From: CAZHGD01 sp964531735
GTDB taxonomy: Bacteria > Armatimonadota > UBA10988
DNA: 7,915 bases
Direction of reading: 5' to 3'
Assembly: GCA_964531735.1 (NCBI GenBank)
Contig: CAZHGD010000239.1
Coordinates: 1-7,915, forward strand
Positions 4,273 through 7,915 of this stretch are shown here, in pieces. Under the pieces are notes generated by a model, which was not told where the DNA came from, ran no database searches, and worked only from the letters and a program-made list of their open reading frames with translations. Every line of letters starts with the position of its first letter. Positions within the stretch are counted from its first letter, which is position 1. Both the position numbers and the translations under genes were made by a program.

Positions 4273-6750
4273 TCACCGTGGCAGCGGTGCGAGTACCACC
4301 ACCGACCGCGCCGGCACGGTCAGGCTGGCCTGCCAGCGGTCCAGCACTACGCGACACTCGACCGTGCGCGCCGTGCGCGACATCTGGTCAGAGAACACCA
4401 GTCGCCGGTGCACGCTCCCGCCGGCCGTCTGCACCACCAGCCCGAGCGGCTGCGGATCGAGCGTCAGGGTGGCCGCCCGGCTCCGCTCGGTGTTGTTCGC
4501 CAACACCAGGCGCAACGCGTCGCCGTGACCGTACCGCTCCAGCCGCAGGGCCGCATCGCTGACGACCGCGTACGGCACCGGTTCCCAGCCGGCGCCGGCC
4601 AGCGACCGCAGCAGCGGCACGCACAGATCGAACAGCGGCGCCTGCACCTCGGCGGCGCGCCGGCCCAGCCAACCAGGTGCGCCGGGGAAGGCCGCCCACA
4701 GCAAGGCCTGCCGCCAGCACTCGCGCCGCTCGTCCAGCAGCCCGGTGGTGTCCAGTAGCAGCGGGTCCACAAAGCTCAGCGGCTTCCGCCCCGCCACCAC
4801 CCGCGCCCACATCAGCCGCTCATCGTCGGGGACGCCCTCGGCCAGGACCACCACGTCCAGCCAGGGGGCCACGAACGGCAGCGCGGTGGCCGCATCGAGG
4901 CTGCCCAACACCAACTGCCCGCGGCGGCGCAACCGCTCCGACAGGTCGCGCAGGTACTCGCTGTGTACCACCGCGCTGAGCACCACCGGCCGGCGCGTCA
5001 GGCGGCTGTGGCTCAGCGGTGCCCGCGCCAACGGCAAGTGCGCCGGCGCGTGGTCGTCCACCGCCCAGCCGGCCCAGTCCGCGCCGACGCCGTCCAGCGC
5101 CAGACCGTCCAGCGGCCGCCCGTCCTCGCCACGGAGCAGTTCGGCCAGCAGCGCGTTGACCCGGCCCGCCGGGCCGTCGGCCAACAGTTGCGGGCTGGTG
5201 CACCAGGGCCGGAACGTGACGTGGTCAGCGGTGGTCCAGGCCACCGGCCGCGCCTCGGCGTCCAGCAGGTCGCCGCCACTCGGCATGGTCGGCGCGCCCA
5301 CCGCGCCCAGCGGATAGGCACCGCCCGCCGCGGCTTCGGCCGGCGCGCCCGGGCGCGAGTAGAGCCCCCAGGGCAGCAGCGGCGCGAGGCACTTGAGGTC
5401 GTTGGACCGCGCCCACGGCAGGTGGCCGGACGACTGCTCGTCGTAGAGCAGACCGAAGCGGCTGGGCGTGGGCACCATCTGCGGGTTCACGCCGCTGAAC
5501 CAGGCGCCGTAGCGAGTGGCCGTGCCGGTCAGGTCGGCGGCGTACAAGCGCTGGAACCGCTCCACCGCCGAGCGCATGCCCCAGGCCGCATCGGTGGCGA
5601 ACAGCGCGCCGCCGACCGTGGCACTCGCCTGCCCGGCGCTCGGCGACAGCCCCAGGTCGAAGGCGAGCCAGAGACCACCGGCGGCGTCGAACCACGCCCG
5701 TGACAGCACCGGCTGCCGCGGCGGCACCGCCACCGCCAGGCCCTGCGCCGGTGCCGCCCGGTTCACACAGGCCACCGGATAGGGCGAGTAGAGGTGGCCG
5801 TCACCCAACTGCCGCCAAGTGGCCAACCGTTGGCCGGGCGTGTCGCCGATCAGCGCCTTGCGCTCGAGGCTGTGCCACCAGTTCCAGCCGGTGCCGTCGA
5901 GGGGCACGCCGAAGCGCAGTGCCACCGCGCGGTCGGCCGGGCCGGTCGCGCTCAGCCGGGCCTCGAAGGTCAGGCCCAGCTCGCTCGAGCGGTAGTCGAC
6001 CGCCAACTGCAGGTCATCGGCGCGGCCCTCGAACCGCGCCCCGTCGGACTGCGCCGTCAGTCGCCCGCTGAACGCCAGCGTCGGACCGGGCGCGTGGCTG
6101 GTGACTTCGGCGCCGCCGACCTCGAGGCTGCCGGCCGCCTGCTCCAGCGCCAGCCAGACGGTCACCATCGCGGCCCCGGGCGGCGCGGCGATGGTGCAGG
6201 TCAGATCGTGCCATTCGCCGTCGGGTGGCGGGCCAGACAGGCGGTCGCCCGGAATCCACTCGCCGGCCGCCTTGCCCAGCCCGTTCAGCGGCAACGCGCC
6301 GAAGCGGATCTCGCCCTTCAGCCGGCGCGCGCGGCATGGCACGCGGATGACATAGACCGTCTCCGGCTGTGCCGGCAGAATCAGGCGCAGCGCGTCGCCA
6401 TGCGACGGCGCCGCGGCTTGCCAAAGCGCCGCCGGCCCGGTGCGCGGACCGCTGCCGGACAGCCGCCAGCCCGCGCCCAAATGCCACATCGGCCCGGTCA
6501 GCCGCAGTTCGTGGTTCGCCGGCCACTGGGCCTCCAGCCCCAACCAGGTGACCGTCGTGGGGCCGCGCCCGACGTCGGTGACCTGCCAGCCACCGCCGGC
6601 CAGCAGCGGTGCCGGACGGTCGTCGAGGTTGAGCCCGCCAAGCGTGCCGGGCTCGTCGAAGTCGAGCGCCAAGCCCGGCCCGGCCGGCACCGTCACCGCC
6701 CGGCAGGCGCTGGCCACCAGAACCAGCAGCAGCCCTCGCGCGGCGCGCAT
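4273..6750 (-). CDS. Predicted lipoprotein, glycoside-hydrolase-like, family unassigned
   Basis: This 825-aa exported protein starts with MRAARGLLLVLVASAC, a basic n-region, a hydrophobic core and a lipobox-like ASAC, so Cys16 is the likely lipidated residue. Residues about 25-225 look like beta-sandwich material; the part at 145-215, including WHDLTCTIAAPPGAAMVTVWL, recalls carbohydrate-binding jelly rolls. Residues about 225-400 are also beta-rich. From about 410 to 715 the pattern suggests a TIM-barrel glycosidase: strand-like LDGLALDGVGADW (547-559) carrying Asp553, and LDVVVLAEGV (631-640) carrying Glu638. The last 100 residues (SDAALRLERY, LRLVLANNT) resemble the C-terminal beta domain of amylase-like enzymes. 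The catalytic assignments are inference. The ATG at 6750 lies one base after the stop of the upstream glycosidase gene, so the two are co-transcribed and probably coupled; an open frame extending 39 codons further upstream overlaps that gene and lacks a signal peptide at its start. Likely role: cell-envelope glycan breakdown or binding. Substrate unknown. Confidence 0.75.
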   Translation of the reverse strand: MRAARGLLLVLVASACRAVTVPAGPGLALDFDEPGTLGGLNLDDRPAPLLAGGGWQVTDVGRGPTTVTWLGLEAQWPANHELRLTGPMWHLGAGWRLSGSGPRTGPAALWQAAAPSHGDALRLILPAQPETVYVIRVPCRARRLKGEIRFGALPLNGLGKAAGEWIPGDRLSGPPPDGEWHDLTCTIAAPPGAAMVTVWLALEQAAGSLEVGGAEVTSHAPGPTLAFSGRLTAQSDGARFEGRADDLQLAVDYRSSELGLTFEARLSATGPADRAVALRFGVPLDGTGWNWWHSLERKALIGDTPGQRLATWRQLGDGHLYSPYPVACVNRAAPAQGLAVAVPPRQPVLSRAWFDAAGGLWLAFDLGLSPSAGQASATVGGALFATDAAWGMRSAVERFQRLYAADLTGTATRYGAWFSGVNPQMVPTPSRFGLLYDEQSSGHLPWARSNDLKCLAPLLPWGLYSRPGAPAEAAAGGAYPLGAVGAPTMPSGGDLLDAEARPVAWTTADHVTFRPWCTSPQLLADGPAGRVNALLAELLRGEDGRPLDGLALDGVGADWAGWAVDDHAPAHLPLARAPLSHSRLTRRPVVLSAVVHSEYLRDLSERLRRRGQLVLGSLDAATALPFVAPWLDVVVLAEGVPDDERLMWARVVAGRKPLSFVDPLLLDTTGLLDERRECWRQALLWAAFPGAPGWLGRRAAEVQAPLFDLCVPLLRSLAGAGWEPVPYAVVSDAALRLERYGHGDALRLVLANNTERSRAATLTLDPQPLGLVVQTAGGSVHRRLVFSDQMSRTARTVECRVVLDRWQASLTVPARSVVVLAPLPR

Positions 6751-6751
6751 G

Positions 6752-7915
6752 TCAGTGCTCACCCGAGCGGTCGAGTAGGGCCAGATAGGCGGCCGCCGAC
6801 CACGGGTAGTCCGCCAGTGCCCCGACGCGCCGCCCCCGCGGCAGTTCGGCCGGAGAGCGCTGGCCACTGCTGTCGTAGTACTCCCACAGGCTGCCCGTCT
6901 GCCGGTACCACGCGGTCATCTGGTCGATGGTCCGGCGGGCTAGGTCGGCCGCCAGCTCGAGCTGACCATACGACTGCAAGCCGTCGTGGACCAGCACGTT
7001 CATCGCCGGCCAGGCCGCGCCGCGCCACATGTTCTGGCTCCACCGCGAGTCGTCAGCCGCCAGCGAGGGCACCGGGAACCGGGTCCAGAAGCCTTGCGGC
7101 GAGCGGACATGCTGCTCGACGACCCGCTCGGCCTGCTCCACGGTGGCCGTCCGGCAGAACAGCGGCACCAGCCCGGCCAGCGTGCGCGCCTCCACCCAGT
7201 CGCCATCGGGATAGCGGTCGTAGAAGAAGCCGCTCGGTTCGTGCCAGAAGTAGTCACTCGTCTCGCGAGCCAGTTCCTGGCCCATCCAGTCGAGGTGCAC
7301 GCCCTCGCGGTGCTCCGGGCTGAGTTCATCGATCATCCGCGCCACGAGCCGGATCTCGGCGGTGACGTAACTGGTCAGGTCGACGGCGGCGAACGGCTCG
7401 TTGACGTCGAACCGCGGCGAGTTGTCCATGTTCGAGCCGTCGCCGAGACCCCAGGTCAGGAACCGCGCGCCGCCGCTGCGGGCATGGCCGAGGCGCTCCA
7501 GCAGACGGGCGGCCAGGGGGTACTTGACGTACTCCTTGAGCCGCGAGATGACCTCCTGCAGCAGCCGCTGGTCACCGGTCCGCCGATAGAGCCGCCAGAA
7601 CGTCCAGCACAGCAGCAGCGGGCCGCCGGCGGCGTGCCGGCCGTCGGGCCAGGCCAACTCGGGCACGTGGCCGTTGGCCTGCTGCTGCGACAGGGCGCAG
7701 CGCGCGAGGTCGATGGCCAGGTCCGCATCGAACGTGGCCACGCCGTCGGCCAGGATCGCGGCCTGGAACGTGTTCAGGTAGCGCTGCTCGGTCCGGTGCG
7801 AGGCCACCCAGCGCCGGGGCAGATTGCCGTCCGGTCCGAGCGTCGCGGCGCGCAGGATGGCGCGGGCCTTGGCCGCGGCCTGCGCGCCCCAGTCGGCGAT
7901 CCGACGCGGCCGCGG
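6752..7915 (-). CDS. GH63/mannosylglycerate-hydrolase-like glycosidase, 5' end outside window
   Basis: The visible 387 residues belong to an alpha/alpha-toroid glycoside hydrolase of the GH63/GH37-like superfamily, which hydrolyses alpha-linked glucosyl or mannosyl compounds by an inverting mechanism. Landmarks, numbered from the window edge: HRTEQRYLNTFQAAI (about 40-54); MDNSPRFD, whose Asp164 (codon 7424-7426) fits the general acid; the hallmark MWRGAAWPAMNVLVHDGL beginning at Trp297; LWEYYDSSGQ, whose Glu345 (codon 6881-6883) fits the general base; and the closing DYPWSAAAYLALL. The frame stays open to 7915 with coding-like residues (IADWGAQAAAKARAIL) before the internal GTG at 7807, so the gene is cut by the edge and that GTG is not its start. 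Any signal peptide or N-terminal beta domain is out of view. The substrate cannot be told: trehalose-like sugars, mannosylglycerate, glucosylglycerate or glycan side chains are all possible. It is in an operon with the following lipoprotein gene. Confidence 0.85.
   Translation of the reverse strand, partial: PRPRRIADWGAQAAAKARAILRAATLGPDGNLPRRWVASHRTEQRYLNTFQAAILADGVATFDADLAIDLARCALSQQQANGHVPELAWPDGRHAAGGPLLLCWTFWRLYRRTGDQRLLQEVISRLKEYVKYPLAARLLERLGHARSGGARFLTWGLGDGSNMDNSPRFDVNEPFAAVDLTSYVTAEIRLVARMIDELSPEHREGVHLDWMGQELARETSDYFWHEPSGFFYDRYPDGDWVEARTLAGLVPLFCRTATVEQAERVVEQHVRSPQGFWTRFPVPSLAADDSRWSQNMWRGAAWPAMNVLVHDGLQSYGQLELAADLARRTIDQMTAWYRQTGSLWEYYDSSGQRSPAELPRGRRVGALADYPWSAAAYLALLDRSGEH

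Noticed and set aside
6751..6867. 39-codon N-terminal extension of the lipoprotein gene
   Set aside because: It overlaps the upstream glycosidase gene, and the ATG at 6750 gives a proper signal peptide directly after that gene's stop.
5794..7323. Very long plus-strand open frame of about 509 codons
   Set aside because: It is antisense to the two glycosidase genes, rich in Arg, Pro, Gln and Ala, with no recognisable motif: an artefact of GC-rich codon bias.

Overview
The window is GC-rich bacterial chromosome, about two thirds G+C by eye, with strong G/C preference at third codon positions in every real gene. It contains a sigma-54-type promoter, a sigma-70-type promoter, a lipoprotein-type signal peptide and a DUF6785-type multi-spanning membrane protein next to unusual glycoside-hydrolase-like genes. 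From general knowledge of where such families are common, this suggests an uncultivated or environmental lineage of the Planctomycetota / Armatimonadota / Hydrogenedentota / Verrucomicrobiota kind. No marker gene fixes the phylum. No mobile element, CRISPR array, rRNA or convincing tRNA was seen.

Layout. (1) Positions 1-106, minus strand: the possible start of a further gene running off the left edge. (2) 103-2076, minus: a 657-aa polytopic membrane protein of the DUF6785/DUF6784 type, preceded by a Shine-Dalgarno sequence and a near-consensus sigma-70 promoter at 2167-2196. (3) 2077-2406: a divergent regulatory region. It carries that sigma-70 promoter facing left and a near-perfect sigma-54 (-24/-12) promoter at 2321-2337 facing right. 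The rightward leader has small hairpins and a 20-codon upstream ORF whose stop overlaps the next start. (4) 2407-4023, plus: a tightly overlapped three-gene operon encoding an unrecognised membrane/coiled-coil protein, 5-formyltetrahydrofolate cyclo-ligase and dihydroneopterin aldolase (FolB). (5) 4024-4272: a convergent intergenic region with an 11-bp perfect terminator-like hairpin and further hairpins. (6) 4273-7915, minus: two adjacent carbohydrate-active genes. The upstream one is an alpha/alpha-toroid glycoside hydrolase of GH63/mannosylglycerate-hydrolase type, cut by the right edge. One base after its stop begins an 825-aa predicted lipoprotein with a glycoside-hydrolase-like architecture that I cannot place in a family.

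How they work together. The folate operon joins one step of de novo pterin synthesis (FolB) with the enzyme that recovers 5-formyl-THF into the active one-carbon pool. Placing it behind a sigma-54 promoter implies activator-dependent control of what is usually a housekeeping function; this is the most unexpected feature here. The two right-hand genes probably form a glycan-degradation pair. The DUF6785 protein may be a transporter, but its substrate is unknown and it lies in a separate transcription unit. I see no clear sign of a defence system or other new multi-gene machine.
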